In this document: positions 27,849-37,545 of the stretch, one piece after another
Position numbering within the stretch: the first letter of the stretch is position 1
Layout: the number at the start of each line of letters is the position of its first letter
Assembly (NCBI RefSeq): GCF_024808665.1
Contig: NZ_JANUBZ010000019.1
Coordinates: forward strand, 1-64,000
Length of the DNA stretch: 64,000 nucleotides
Direction of reading: 5' to 3'
Origin: Mucilaginibacter empetricola
GTDB taxonomy: Bacteria; Bacteroidota; Bacteroidia; Sphingobacteriales; Sphingobacteriaceae
The notes under the pieces: generated by a model
What the model saw: only the letters and a program-made list of their open reading frames with translations
The model's database searches: none
Told to the model about the DNA's origin: nothing
Position numbers and translations under genes: made by a program

Positions 27849-27882
27849 CGAAAATAGGGGAAATAGATGCGGTTCTCCACAA
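27849..27882 (-). promoter_or_regulatory. Candidate promoter of the TPR-ExbBD-TonB cluster
   Basis: On the minus strand TTGTG (27882-27878), 21 nt, TATTTTCG (27856-27849), close to the Bacteroidota TTG / TAnnTTTG pattern (one mismatch). 22 nt before the ATG. Confidence 0.4.
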
Positions 27883-28053
27883 TAATAATTCACATGGTGT
27901 GGATAACATTTTTTAAACGACAATAAATTGTGCGATGGTATTGATGTGGAAAACTTTGCGTTTGTTTAAAAAAACTAAACATTGTTTAATAGAAAAAATA
28001 TCAATCTTTAATATCTCTTCACCGTGTCTTCACGTTTATTGTGTAGCGAATTA

Positions 28054-29166
28054 ATGAAAATGACAACCCATTTATTAAAAATATTCTGTTTATGCTTAGT
28101 TGCAACTATGGGAAGCATTTTATTTGCCTTTGGGCAAAATCAGGAAATCGTTTTAAAAAATGAGCGTATCGACATAAAACCCCAACGGTTCTACATAAAA
28201 AATATAACCGATGAGCGTGCTGATAAGGCAACTGTTTTGTTAACCGGTACCAACTCCTCAACTCATCAGCAGGAAAAATACACCGCAGATTTTAAGGGTG
28301 GAACATTGCTTGCCGTACAACAGTTTATTGCTTTTAACGACTTGAATATTAAAAATACCGGATTCTCTTTAATAGTGCGGATAAAGAAATTTAGTGATAC
28401 TGAAGTTGTTGCCGGTAATAAAGTTCAGGGACATATATTGCTAACAATATCATTTGATGCAGACAGGGGTGAGGATGAGGTACTGCACCTAACCGATTAC
28501 AACGGCCATGCAGATTATACCCGCGGAACAGGGCCAGTCCAGAATGTTGAACCTATTTTAAGGCAGATATTAGCGAGTAGTTTTTTATACATCGATACGT
28601 GGATGAACCGAGAGGTGGAGCGCAGTATTAAACTGGCAACTGCGGTAAAAGTAATTGTTACTGATTATACAGAAAAACCCGAAGGAGATACTATTTATTA
28701 TAATGCTAAAAGGCCATTAAACTGGAGCGATTTTCAATCGAAAACAGGGAGTAGTAAATTCGACGCTGAAGTGTTTCCTACAATGGGATATGACGAGCAA
28801 ACCGAAGTTATTAAAGGAACTGTAGTTATTCATATTGCCATGAAAGTGAGTTTACCTAAAAGCGCCTGCTGGGTAAAAGGTGATGGGCAGAGTAGTTATG
28901 CTTTAAACCATGAACAAAGGCACTTTGATATTGCTAAAATTGCCGCTATTTATTTTGAACAAAAGCTAAACTCAGCGCATTTGCCGGTAAATAACTATGA
29001 TGGCTTTATTAATGTTGATTATTTGGATGCTTATCGCGAGATGACTGATATGCAGAAGAAATACGATGAAGAAACGCGGCATGGATCGGATGAATCAGCG
29101 CAGCATAGGTGGAATGATTTAATTGATAGCGAGTTGACCTTGGTTCATAACCCTTCGCTTCAATAA
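28054..29166 (+). CDS. Exported HExxH protein (DUF922-like)
   Basis: 370 residues from ATG 28054, with signal peptide (FCLCLVATMGSILFAFGQ). The second half holds a zinc-peptidase-like motif His286-Glu-Gln-Arg-His290 (LNHEQRHFDIAKIAA; codons at 28909-28923) preceded by PLNWSDFQSKTGSS, the combination seen in DUF922 proteins, which are suspected metallopeptidases. The N-terminal half (about 30-200) is a beta-rich region I do not recognise. Monocistronic. A GTG at 28024 would add 10 residues before the signal peptide and is less likely. Confidence 0.65.
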   Translation: MKMTTHLLKIFCLCLVATMGSILFAFGQNQEIVLKNERIDIKPQRFYIKNITDERADKATVLLTGTNSSTHQQEKYTADFKGGTLLAVQQFIAFNDLNIKNTGFSLIVRIKKFSDTEVVAGNKVQGHILLTISFDADRGEDEVLHLTDYNGHADYTRGTGPVQNVEPILRQILASSFLYIDTWMNREVERSIKLATAVKVIVTDYTEKPEGDTIYYNAKRPLNWSDFQSKTGSSKFDAEVFPTMGYDEQTEVIKGTVVIHIAMKVSLPKSACWVKGDGQSSYALNHEQRHFDIAKIAAIYFEQKLNSAHLPVNNYDGFINVDYLDAYREMTDMQKKYDEETRHGSDESAQHRWNDLIDSELTLVHNPSLQ

Positions 29167-29219
29167 AGTAAAAACAAGAGTCGGCTTTTAATTCTAAATT
29201 AGGATAGTACCCTTATATT

Positions 29220-29582
29220 TCAGGCGGCGTGTAAATGCGTCTTTATGATCGCAAGTAAATCGTCAATATCAAATGGCTTTGCTATAAAGGCATTTGGTGC
29301 ACCAATATTACTGGCATTATTGGGTACATTGTGGCTTGCAGATACTAATATTACAGGTATGTTGTTTGTTTCTTGCAGGGCTTTAACATTTCTACAGAGT
29401 TCGCGTCCGTCCATGTTACCGAGCATAATATCAAGCAAAATAAGATCGGGTGTTTGTGATCTTATTTTTTCGAATAAATAATGCCCATCCGAAAGGGTGT
29501 CTACTTCATAGCCCGAATCTTCTAATATATATTGAAGTACTTCAAGTATGTCTTTGTCGTCATCTACCGCTAAAATCCTCAT
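29220..29582 (-). CDS. Single-domain response regulator (receiver)
   Basis: 120 residues, receiver domain only: acidic pocket DDD (7-9), phospho-acceptor Asp (LILLDIMLGN, about 52), conserved Ser/Thr in LVSASH, Lys in FIAKPFD. No output domain, so it acts by protein contact or as a phosphate relay. No histidine kinase gene nearby. Similar in type to the receiver 300 bp upstream in the same orientation. Confidence 0.92.
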   Translation of the reverse strand: MRILAVDDDKDILEVLQYILEDSGYEVDTLSDGHYLFEKIRSQTPDLILLDIMLGNMDGRELCRNVKALQETNNIPVILVSASHNVPNNASNIGAPNAFIAKPFDIDDLLAIIKTHLHAA

Positions 29583-29890
29583 CTCAATAGGTATAAATTT
29601 TGTTGCTGATAATATAAATTAAAAATATTGCGCTGGGCAAATATGTATATTGTGTAGCCAAGACACAATTATTATACCAGTCTGTTAAAAAAGATGAAGC
29701 GAGATTTCAACTTCTTAACTTATCATTAAAAAAGAGGTTCAATAGGTGTGTATAACTTGTAGGCGTCTATTTTAATAGTAATAAGTGAGAAAAAGCCCTA
29801 ATAAGGCAAAGAATAATTATTTTGTACTGTATTGCAGACTTTGTATAGTTTAATAAACTTTATAAAATAAGTTAAAAACCGATATTGGGA
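29583..29890. other. 308-bp spacer between two receiver genes
   Basis: AT-rich, no ORF or strong hairpin recognised. It must contain the promoter for the gene ending at 29220, but no -33/-7 match was convincing. Confidence 0.5.
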
Positions 29891-30250
29891 TTATTGCAAT
29901 AACGTATTTACCTTATTCACCAGCTCGGTTAAATCAAAGGGTTTATTTATAATAGCGTCGCAGCCATAGGCAAATAATTCGTCGGCATGATTAACATAAG
30001 CCGAAAAAATAATTATAGGAATATCTTTAAAGTCGGGGTCGGACTTTATCTGTTGGCACAACTCTCCGCCATTTAAACCGGCAACCCTGTAGTCTAGTAT
30101 AATTAAATTTGGATGAGAGTTTTTTACCAATGGCAACACAGTTTCACTTTGTGAAGTGCCCTGAACTTCAAACTGTTCGTAAGAAAGTGTTTCTGAAACC
30201 ACGTCCAGAATGTCGTGGTTATCATCCAGTACCAATATGCGTTTTGACAT
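29891..30250 (-). CDS. Single-domain response regulator (receiver)
   Basis: 119-residue CheY-like receiver: DD (9-10), phospho-Asp about 53 (LIILDYRVAG), Ser in IIFSAYVNHADE, Lys in INKPFDLTELVNKV. Diverged from the receiver at 29220, so not a recent duplicate. No partner kinase is seen in the window. Confidence 0.92.
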   Translation of the reverse strand: MSKRILVLDDNHDILDVVSETLSYEQFEVQGTSQSETVLPLVKNSHPNLIILDYRVAGLNGGELCQQIKSDPDFKDIPIIIFSAYVNHADELFAYGCDAIINKPFDLTELVNKVNTLLQ

Positions 30251-30406
30251 ATGAAATTGTAATTAAGAGCCGAGAAAAGTACAATGAATGCTATAGGCTA
30301 AAAATAAAATGGTATGGGCACTGATTTTTATCGGGGAATATTATATAATAATAGTGTTTTAATATGAATAATATAGTCATATTAAATGTTGTATTAATTT
30401 TTTTAC

Positions 30407-31633
30407 CTAAAAGGCTTCACCAAGAGCTATTGTAAGATCTGAATATCCTTTGCTAAAACCATAATCGAAACAAATATTGGTATTTGATTTTTTATTGAAT
30501 TTTATACGTAAACCACCACCACCTGCCGGGTTAAGATATTCAAACTTACGTGTGTTAGGCTGGCTGGCCGAGTTAACGTTTGCAAACAGAACAAATCCAA
30601 GCAGCCCATTGTTTGTAATATCTTTGCGATATTCGGTTTCAAAATAAATAAGGCTTTCGCCGCGATAACGGTTTTGTTCAATTCCACGCCCTGATCTTTG
30701 ATAAGGATCCATACCAATAGCAGGTAGATTAAGATACGGCGTGCCCGATGAAATGGTAGTCCAGTAATATGACCAAAAAGCCAGCTGGTTTTTGGGGCCA
30801 GCCTCGGTAAGTGAAATATACTTGCGGAAATCAAGGTAAATAGATCTGGAATTGTTGTCGCTTCCAAGCACTTCGGTGTTAAACCTGTAGATAATATTTG
30901 CGTATGCACCCGGAATTGGGTTAAGCGAGTTTTGGCGGGTATCGTACAGGAAGTTTAAAGATAAACCCGATGTAAATGATTTCTGATCAGGAGTGGTACC
31001 GTAACTGTAATGTGTAAAATCAGCCAATGAAACCGTTTGATTGCCCACAGTAGGGTTAACGTCGAAATAATAATCCATGTTATACCCTATACCTGCGTAA
31101 AAATAGGGGCTTATACGTTTGAGCACACTTTGATAAAAGCGCAGATAATCATAGTTAATCAAAACTTTATCACTTTCGGGTTGCCCGCCCCCAAGCCCCC
31201 ACGTATCCTGCGGGTAAACCAGGAAACGCGTATCTCCTTCAATATTAAAGGAATTGTTTTTTAGCCAGATACTCGAATGTATAGGTAAGCCATATCGCCC
31301 TTTAAAGTTAAAGTATGGTGCAAAAGTAACACTGCTTAAATAAGTAGTTTTTCGGGGACCTAAGTAAAAGCCGGCGGTGGTAGACGTTACCAATACATTG
31401 CTACCGCCCGGTACCGCAGTTGAAATAGGCAGTATAGAATAATACACCTGTTTCTGCGATTTATCTTTAGGATATTTGCGTGGCTTAAACTTAAATAGTT
31501 TTAGGCCGATATCAATTAAATCTTTCTGACCAGTGGTATCAATATCAGGTGCATTTGTAGTATCGACAGGTACCTGGGCTTTTACTAAAGCCGGCAGCAA
31601 GCATATAAGTAAGATTAGCAGACATTTATTCAT
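30407..31633 (-). CDS. Omp85/surface-antigen-type outer-membrane barrel, copy B
   Basis: 408 residues from ATG 31633 (signal peptide to LVKAQ). A short conserved leader (DTTGQKDLIDIGLKLFKFKP) is followed directly by a 16-stranded-type Bac_surface_Ag barrel with no POTRA domains. The signature GMDPYQRSGRGIEQNRYRG is identical in copy A (31713-32930). Terminal strand ends in Phe (TIALGEAF). POTRA-less Omp85-like barrels occur widely in Bacteroidota; function unknown. Last gene of a four-gene run with two hydrolases. Confidence 0.82.
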   Translation of the reverse strand: MNKCLLILLICLLPALVKAQVPVDTTNAPDIDTTGQKDLIDIGLKLFKFKPRKYPKDKSQKQVYYSILPISTAVPGGSNVLVTSTTAGFYLGPRKTTYLSSVTFAPYFNFKGRYGLPIHSSIWLKNNSFNIEGDTRFLVYPQDTWGLGGGQPESDKVLINYDYLRFYQSVLKRISPYFYAGIGYNMDYYFDVNPTVGNQTVSLADFTHYSYGTTPDQKSFTSGLSLNFLYDTRQNSLNPIPGAYANIIYRFNTEVLGSDNNSRSIYLDFRKYISLTEAGPKNQLAFWSYYWTTISSGTPYLNLPAIGMDPYQRSGRGIEQNRYRGESLIYFETEYRKDITNNGLLGFVLFANVNSASQPNTRKFEYLNPAGGGGLRIKFNKKSNTNICFDYGFSKGYSDLTIALGEAF

Positions 31634-31712
31634 CAAACCTAAAAGCGAATAAGCGAACTTTTGTTTGAATGGAATTTAAAATTGGGTAATTTATTCGGAT
31701 AAAGAATAAGAA

Positions 31713-32930
31713 TCAGAAAGCTTCGCCGAGGGCAATTATAACTGCCGAATAGTTTTTGCTGACTCCATAGTCTATGCAAATATTGGTGTCTGACTTCTTG
31801 TTGAATTTTATACGCAAACCGGTCCCAGTGGCAGGGTTCCAATATTCAAAAGTATTGTTTTTGGGCTGGCTGGCGGAGTTGATATTAGCAAATACTACAA
31901 AACCAAAAAGCCCATCTGGGGTAATATCCCGGCGATATTCGCTTTCAAAATAAATCAACCTTTTCCCCCGGTACCGGTTTTGCTCAATGCCGCGGCCAGA
32001 GCGCTGATAGGGATCCATACCAATAGCCGGAAGATTTAAATACGGCGCACCTGAGTTTAAGGTCGACCAATAATATGCCCAAAAAGCCAATGTGTTTTTA
32101 GCTCCTGAGTTGGTGAGCGTGATATATTTCCTAAAATCGGCGTAAATAGATTGCCAGTTATTGTTACTGCCCACTACGTCAGCATTATAGCGGTAAATAA
32201 AATTGGCGTAAGCACCTGGTAGAGGGTTTAATGAGTTTTTTCGGGTATCGTACAATAAATTAACGGTTGGCCCCGATGAAATAAAATTTCGGTCATTTAA
32301 GGTGCCATATTTATAATGAGTAAAATTACCCAGCGTATTGTTGTTGGCACTTTCTACATCTAAATAATAATCCAAATCGTAACCTGCACCTACAAAAAAA
32401 TAGGGGGTAACACGTTTTAAAGCGCTTTGGTAAAAACGTAAATAATTATAGCTCACTAAAAACTTTTTACTTTCGGGTTGGCCGCCGCCCAGGCTCCAGG
32501 TATATTGGGGGTAAACTAAAAAGCGGGTATCGCCCTGTATATTCCAGCTGTTATTGTTTAGCCAGATGCTGGAGCGTATGGGCAAGCCATACCTGCCTTT
32601 TAAATTAAAATAAGGGGTGAAACTAATTGTAGAAAGGTAGGTGGTTTTTCTATCGCCCAGGTAAATGCCCGCTGTGGTGGAGGTTACAATAGCTGTTCCG
32701 CCACCGGGAATGGCATTTGAAATAGGTAATATGGAAAAATAAATTGTCTTTTTATCATCCAATGAAACGAGACGCGGGGGTGATTTAAAAAGTGAACGCG
32801 CAACATCGATTAAATCTTTTTGGCCGGTAGTATCAAAGCTCATGTGGGTTTTATCAATAGGGCTTTGGGCCATGGCCACGCAGGTAAGCAAGCAACTTGT
32901 AAGTAATAATAACACCCTGGTTGTTTGCAT
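31713..32930 (-). CDS. Omp85/surface-antigen-type outer-membrane barrel, copy A
   Basis: 405 residues from ATG 32930 (MQTTRVLLLLTSCLL, signal peptide to AMAQ; a TTG four codons earlier is open too). Same layout as copy B: leader FDTTGQKDLIDVARSLFKSP, then barrel, with very similar strands throughout and the same terminal ALGEAF. Clear tandem duplication, diverged at many positions, so not recent. Starts 23 bp after the alpha/beta hydrolase gene. Confidence 0.82.
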   Translation of the reverse strand: MQTTRVLLLLTSCLLTCVAMAQSPIDKTHMSFDTTGQKDLIDVARSLFKSPPRLVSLDDKKTIYFSILPISNAIPGGGTAIVTSTTAGIYLGDRKTTYLSTISFTPYFNLKGRYGLPIRSSIWLNNNSWNIQGDTRFLVYPQYTWSLGGGQPESKKFLVSYNYLRFYQSALKRVTPYFFVGAGYDLDYYLDVESANNNTLGNFTHYKYGTLNDRNFISSGPTVNLLYDTRKNSLNPLPGAYANFIYRYNADVVGSNNNWQSIYADFRKYITLTNSGAKNTLAFWAYYWSTLNSGAPYLNLPAIGMDPYQRSGRGIEQNRYRGKRLIYFESEYRRDITPDGLFGFVVFANINSASQPKNNTFEYWNPATGTGLRIKFNKKSDTNICIDYGVSKNYSAVIIALGEAF

Positions 32931-32953
32931 CCCAAAAGACAATTAAGTTTCTA

Positions 32954-33757
32954 TCAATTACTTAAAAAGTTTAAAACGGCAGCCGAAAATTCAATAGTTC
33001 GGATAGCGGTATTGTGGTTACCCGGCACGTAGCTAAGTGCAGAGTGGGGTATAAGTTTATTTAACCCGGTTTCTGAGCCATTTTCCTTGTCTTCGGTTCC
33101 TCTGATAATTAAAACGGGAATCTTCACATCAGCCAATTCCTGTACGCTTGTTGATGGCTGATATTTTTGCTGATAAGCCAATGATAACTTATCAAAATGC
33201 TGACTGCGGATGTATTTTACCATATCATCAACATCATGCAGTGTAGTGTCGCCCATTAAAGCTTTGTAAGCATGTATACGGCGAGGCCAATCCGGATTAG
33301 TATAGGCATCGCCCATGCCACCCATTACGGCTTTGTGTAGTCGTTTATCTAATACCAGCAAGCGGGAAGTAATAATTGATCCGCGTGAGTAACCAACAGC
33401 ATCATATTGATTGATGTGTAAACTACTTATCAGGTCCATTATATCTTTCGCTTCGGCGTCATTTGCATAAGCTAATTCGTTATGTGGCTTATCAGATTGC
33501 CCGTTGCCGCGTTGATCAATCAATATTACTTTGTAGCCTGCTTTTAATAAATCGTTATAAACTGCGCAGTGTTTCCAGCCTTGTCCGGTTCCCGAAAAAC
33601 CGTGAATCAAAATTACCGGAAAGCCTTCGCCGCTTACCTCATAATATATTTTTGTACTATCGAAAGAGGTAAAATATTGGCCCTCGTTTGTTGTTTGAGC
33701 AAATAAATGACCGGTTGTTATCAGCAAAATGCCGAGCGATATTAAATATTTTTTCAT
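32954..33757 (-). CDS. Secreted alpha/beta hydrolase
   Basis: 267 residues with signal peptide (to LFAQ, 1-21). Oxyanion motif IHGFSGTGQGW (about 51-61); nucleophile Ser124 in GYSRGS; an Asp in IRGTEDKENG and His in PGNHNTAIR complete the triad. Ester, lactone or epoxide-type substrates cannot be separated. 8 bp after the class A serine hydrolase gene and just before the two barrels. Confidence 0.88.
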   Translation of the reverse strand: MKKYLISLGILLITTGHLFAQTTNEGQYFTSFDSTKIYYEVSGEGFPVILIHGFSGTGQGWKHCAVYNDLLKAGYKVILIDQRGNGQSDKPHNELAYANDAEAKDIMDLISSLHINQYDAVGYSRGSIITSRLLVLDKRLHKAVMGGMGDAYTNPDWPRRIHAYKALMGDTTLHDVDDMVKYIRSQHFDKLSLAYQQKYQPSTSVQELADVKIPVLIIRGTEDKENGSETGLNKLIPHSALSYVPGNHNTAIRTIEFSAAVLNFLSN

Positions 33758-33764
33758 GCTGTTA

Positions 33765-34673
33765 TTATTCGTCTTTCATGTATTTGTCCATGCCATCTGC
33801 CGGTTTCCAATCACTTTTTGGCTCATAATAATGCCATAATAATGCTGATATCTTTCTTATTAATACATCGGCCTCATTATCGGCCGTCCACCGCTGGTCT
33901 TTATTATTGTTTGTAATAATAGAAAATACATAATCGCCATGCGGAGCATTTACCAATACTGTTTCAGATTTTGATGCATTAATAGCTCCCTGTTTAGACA
34001 TGGTTTGAATATAGGGAGGAATTTGCGATATCGCCTTATCATCCCAAAATATTCTGCCCATATTGCGACACATGCGTTCGCTTGCAGCAGCGCTTACGGC
34101 TTTGCCCTGGCGTATCAAGGCAAATAACCGGCACATTTCATAAGGAGTGGTTACCCCCCAGCCATATTTTTCGTGAATCGCCTCGCGCCCGGCAATAAGG
34201 GAGTTTACCCGCATTACTTTGAAGCCATTTTGATCAAGCCAGTTGTTAATATATTGGCCGCCAACCAGTTTTTGCAACCATAAGCTCGCTGTATTATCAC
34301 TCATGGTGATCATCAATAACGCAACTTTGCTTACTTCAATAGTGTCGCCATCCTTAAATGAGCCCAAAATGTCTTCGCCTTTATAAAGCAATGAATCCTG
34401 ATAAACCAGTTTCTGGTTGTATTGCATTTCTCCCTTTTCAATTTTATCCATTAGCCCGCACTGAATACTTACTTTTATCATGCTGGCAGTAGGGAAAAGT
34501 GTATCGGCGTTAATGGTTACAGTTCTGCCCGTTTTAAGGTTTTGCACGTAGATGCCCACCTGCCCGTTAAAGCCTTTCACAGCATCCTGTAGTTGAGCCG
34601 TCAGCTTTTTATCAGTTTGAGCAAAGCAAGCCGAAGTGAACAATAAAATAAAGACTAAAAATTTATACTTCAT
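33765..34673 (-). CDS. Class A beta-lactamase-like serine hydrolase
   Basis: 302 residues with an N-terminal export signal (LLFTSACFAQ; the TSAC is a weak lipobox). Has S64-M-I-K67 (SxxK), S125-D-N127 (SDN) and K227-Q-G (in place of KTG), and TTP near 175, the class A beta-lactamase layout. The K-Q-G replacement and lack of a clear ExxxN omega-loop make antibiotic hydrolysis uncertain; it may be a peptidase or esterase on wall material. First gene of the run leading to the two barrels. Confidence 0.8.
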   Translation of the reverse strand: MKYKFLVFILLFTSACFAQTDKKLTAQLQDAVKGFNGQVGIYVQNLKTGRTVTINADTLFPTASMIKVSIQCGLMDKIEKGEMQYNQKLVYQDSLLYKGEDILGSFKDGDTIEVSKVALLMITMSDNTASLWLQKLVGGQYINNWLDQNGFKVMRVNSLIAGREAIHEKYGWGVTTPYEMCRLFALIRQGKAVSAAASERMCRNMGRIFWDDKAISQIPPYIQTMSKQGAINASKSETVLVNAPHGDYVFSIITNNNKDQRWTADNEADVLIRKISALLWHYYEPKSDWKPADGMDKYMKDE

Positions 34674-34959
34674 TATTTACCGGTTTTGAATTGCCTAAAG
34701 TATGAAAGCAATTTAAATATTGAAACTGATGAAATTCTGAAGATATCAAGGTAAATTACCTCTGTATTGTTCAAAAGCAATCGCTTTCATAAGCGAACAT
34801 ACGTTGTATCGAAACCGGACAATTAGTTTAAATAAATATCATTTAATATATTGAAAATCAATATGTTATTTATTTGGCATTTTCTTGGAACATCTCTACC
34901 CGTAAAGATCAAATAAGTTACAGACTAAAACTAATGAACAAATCAACCAGTAAACTAAT

Positions 34960-37389
34960 ATGATAAAAAGCTATCTTAAAACAGCCTTTCGTTTTTTGTT
35001 AAAAAACAAAACCTTCAGCTTTATCAATATTTTTGGTTTGGCAACTGGCACACTTTGCTGCCTTTACATTTTGTTATATGTTCAGGAGCAGTATAGTTAT
35101 GATAAACATCATAAAAATGCAAATAGCATTTACCGCATTACAACCGATTTGATATTAACAGGCGACAAACACCATAATGCCTCATCGTCTCCTCCAATTT
35201 CGCCAGCGCTTAAAAACGAGTTTCCGGAAGTATTAAACTATACAAGGGCTGTAAAAACAGATATATTGGGAGCCAAAGAGCATTTGCTGCAATACAAGGA
35301 GCAGTCATTATATGAGACTGGTGCTTTTTATGTAGACTCTACTTTTTTTGACTTTTTTACTTATCACTTTGTTGAGGGCCATGAACCGCATGTGCTGGAC
35401 GAACCCTATTCTGTTGTATTGCTAAAACCTACTGCTGAAAAGCTTTTCGGCAATGAAAGCGCAGTTGGAAAAATGATAAATATTAACGACGGATATGGCA
35501 AGCACGATTTTAAGGTAACCGGGGTAATTGATGAGAGTTTGGGAAAATCGCACCTGCAAGGCAATATGTTTATCAGTATGAAAAGCGGCGGCGCGGGAAA
35601 CTTTTTTGCCAATGATGCGGAATGGGCCGGCAATAACTTTTTATTTGCTTATTTGAAGTTGCGTCCCGGTACGGACGTTAAAGCATTTGAGAAAAAAATA
35701 CCTGCATTTTTAAACAAGCATGCCGGTCAGGAGCTGCGTACCCTGGGGATGCAAAAGGAACTGCATCTGCAACCTATTACCTCAATACATACAACAGGCG
35801 GGTATGAGGTAGAACCGGGTAAAACCGCCAGTCCGTCGTTTTTGTTTATTCTGATATTAATAGCTGTTCTCATTCAGGTTATTGCCTGTATAAACTTCAT
35901 GAATCTTTCTACCGCGCGGGCATCAAAGCGGGCAAAAGAGGTGGGCGTGCGCAAGGTGATAGGTGCAGGTAAATATGATTTAATTAAACAGTTTTTGGGT
36001 GAATCGTTCCTGTTATCATTTATAGGTGTTATTATAGCATTGCCACTATTATGGCTTGCTTTGCCGTACTTAAACCAGATAACCCATAGCGATATCAGAC
36101 TATTGTTTTTGGCAGATTACCGTTTGTGGTTGATGTTATTGAGTTTAGTGGCAGTAACTGGATTGGTAGCAGGCAGTTACCCTGCCTTTTACCTTTCAGC
36201 GTTTGAAGCCATTAAGGTTATTAAAGGCAACTTCACCAGCCGCATTTCGGCAACCGGGATACGCAAATCACTGGTAGTTTTTCAGTTTGTTTTATCCATA
36301 GTGATGATTACAGGTATCATCATTATTTACAGTCAGCTCAACTATATCAAATCAAAAGACCTGGGCTTTAATAAAGACCAAAAGCTGGTGTTTAACTTTT
36401 ATACCGGCGATGCGCAAAACAAGATGACTACGCTGGCAACTGATTTAAGGCAACTGGCCGATGTTAAGGCTGTTAACAATGCGGATAACTACCTGAGCCA
36501 ATTTGTATTGCACGATCATGGGGTTTACCCCGAAGGCGGCAACATGAATACGGCTATTGATGCCCAAAATATTGGAACCGATCAATACTTTATAAAAACC
36601 TACGGTATTAAAATGTTGAGCGGTCGCGATTTTATACCTGGCGATTCAAATAAAGTTATCATTAACCAAACCCTGGCAAAAAGATTAAATCTTAACGCAC
36701 AAACTGCGCCGGGTGCAAAACTTTATAGCCATTATGGCAATAATCCAATTACTTATGTTACCGTTTTGGGTGTGATGAAAGATTTTAACTATAACTCGTT
36801 GCATGATGATGTACGCCCTTTTATGATACAATATGACAATAACCCATCAGACCTGGTAAGTATGGTGGTATCAACCAGTAGCAAAGATTACAAAACGTTA
36901 ATTAGTCAGGTAGGAGCCATATGGAAAAAAGATATGCCTGCTGTTCCGTTTGAATATTCATTCCTTGATGCTGAAGTACAAAAACAGTATGAAACAGAAA
37001 TAGTACTATCGCAAATCATCAATTCCTTTACGCTGGTTGCTATCATTATATCCTGCTTAGGTTTATTCGGGTTGGCGGCCTTTAGTGCAGAGCAACGTAA
37101 TAAAGAAATTGGTATCCGAAAAGTATTAGGTGCAAGTGTATCTGGATTGGTAAGTCTCTTGTCAAAAGATTTCCTGGTGCTGGTGGGCATTTCATTTGTA
37201 ATAGCCACGCCAATAGCCTGGTATGGTATGAACAAATGGCTGCAAGCTTTTGCGTACCGCATATCATTAAGTTGGTGGATGTTCGCGTTAGCCGGTTTAT
37301 TGGCCGTTTTAATAGCCTTATTTACCGTGAGCACTCAGGCCATAAGAGCCGCTTTGGCTAACCCTGTTAAAAGTTTGAAAGCGGAATAG
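34960..37389 (+). CDS. FtsX/MacB-type ABC transporter permease
   Basis: 809 residues, same architecture as the gene at 166: N-terminal TM (about 20-42), periplasmic MacB_PCD-like domain, FtsX core with ASKRAKEVGVRKVIGAGKYD, second TM near 430-450, second periplasmic domain, C-terminal FtsX core with QRNKEIGIRKVLGASVSGLV. Followed by a paralogue in the same orientation after 156 bp. No ATPase partner in the window. Confidence 0.9.
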   Translation: MIKSYLKTAFRFLLKNKTFSFINIFGLATGTLCCLYILLYVQEQYSYDKHHKNANSIYRITTDLILTGDKHHNASSSPPISPALKNEFPEVLNYTRAVKTDILGAKEHLLQYKEQSLYETGAFYVDSTFFDFFTYHFVEGHEPHVLDEPYSVVLLKPTAEKLFGNESAVGKMININDGYGKHDFKVTGVIDESLGKSHLQGNMFISMKSGGAGNFFANDAEWAGNNFLFAYLKLRPGTDVKAFEKKIPAFLNKHAGQELRTLGMQKELHLQPITSIHTTGGYEVEPGKTASPSFLFILILIAVLIQVIACINFMNLSTARASKRAKEVGVRKVIGAGKYDLIKQFLGESFLLSFIGVIIALPLLWLALPYLNQITHSDIRLLFLADYRLWLMLLSLVAVTGLVAGSYPAFYLSAFEAIKVIKGNFTSRISATGIRKSLVVFQFVLSIVMITGIIIIYSQLNYIKSKDLGFNKDQKLVFNFYTGDAQNKMTTLATDLRQLADVKAVNNADNYLSQFVLHDHGVYPEGGNMNTAIDAQNIGTDQYFIKTYGIKMLSGRDFIPGDSNKVIINQTLAKRLNLNAQTAPGAKLYSHYGNNPITYVTVLGVMKDFNYNSLHDDVRPFMIQYDNNPSDLVSMVVSTSSKDYKTLISQVGAIWKKDMPAVPFEYSFLDAEVQKQYETEIVLSQIINSFTLVAIIISCLGLFGLAAFSAEQRNKEIGIRKVLGASVSGLVSLLSKDFLVLVGISFVIATPIAWYGMNKWLQAFAYRISLSWWMFALAGLLAVLIALFTVSTQAIRAALANPVKSLKAE

Positions 37390-37437
37390 AGCGGAAGCAA
37401 GTTGGCAGTTTTCAGTAGGCAGATTGCAGTAAAATTA

Positions 37438-37524
37438 TCTGAACTCGAATTTATCGAATCCGCAGAATTAATTGAATTTGACTTTATTCCACAAATTCCA
37501 TAATTCGATAAATTCGAGTTCAGA
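37438..37524. repeat. Palindromic element with 22-bp perfect arms, copy 1
   Basis: Left arm TCTGAACTCGAATTTATCGAAT (37438-37459, first 20 bases given by family name GAACTCGAATTTATCGAAT) and exact reverse complement at 37503-37524. The core holds AGAATTAATTGAATTTGA (37464-37481), which is the reverse complement of the core of copy 2. Confidence 0.85.
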
Positions 37525-37545
37525 CCAATAAACAATGAACTAACC

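Noticed and set aside
34875..34892. Sigma-54 promoter TTGGCAT-TTTC-TTGG before the permease at 34960.
   Set aside because: The GG to GG/GC gap is 9 rather than 10 nt and the -12 element is GG, so the match is too poor.
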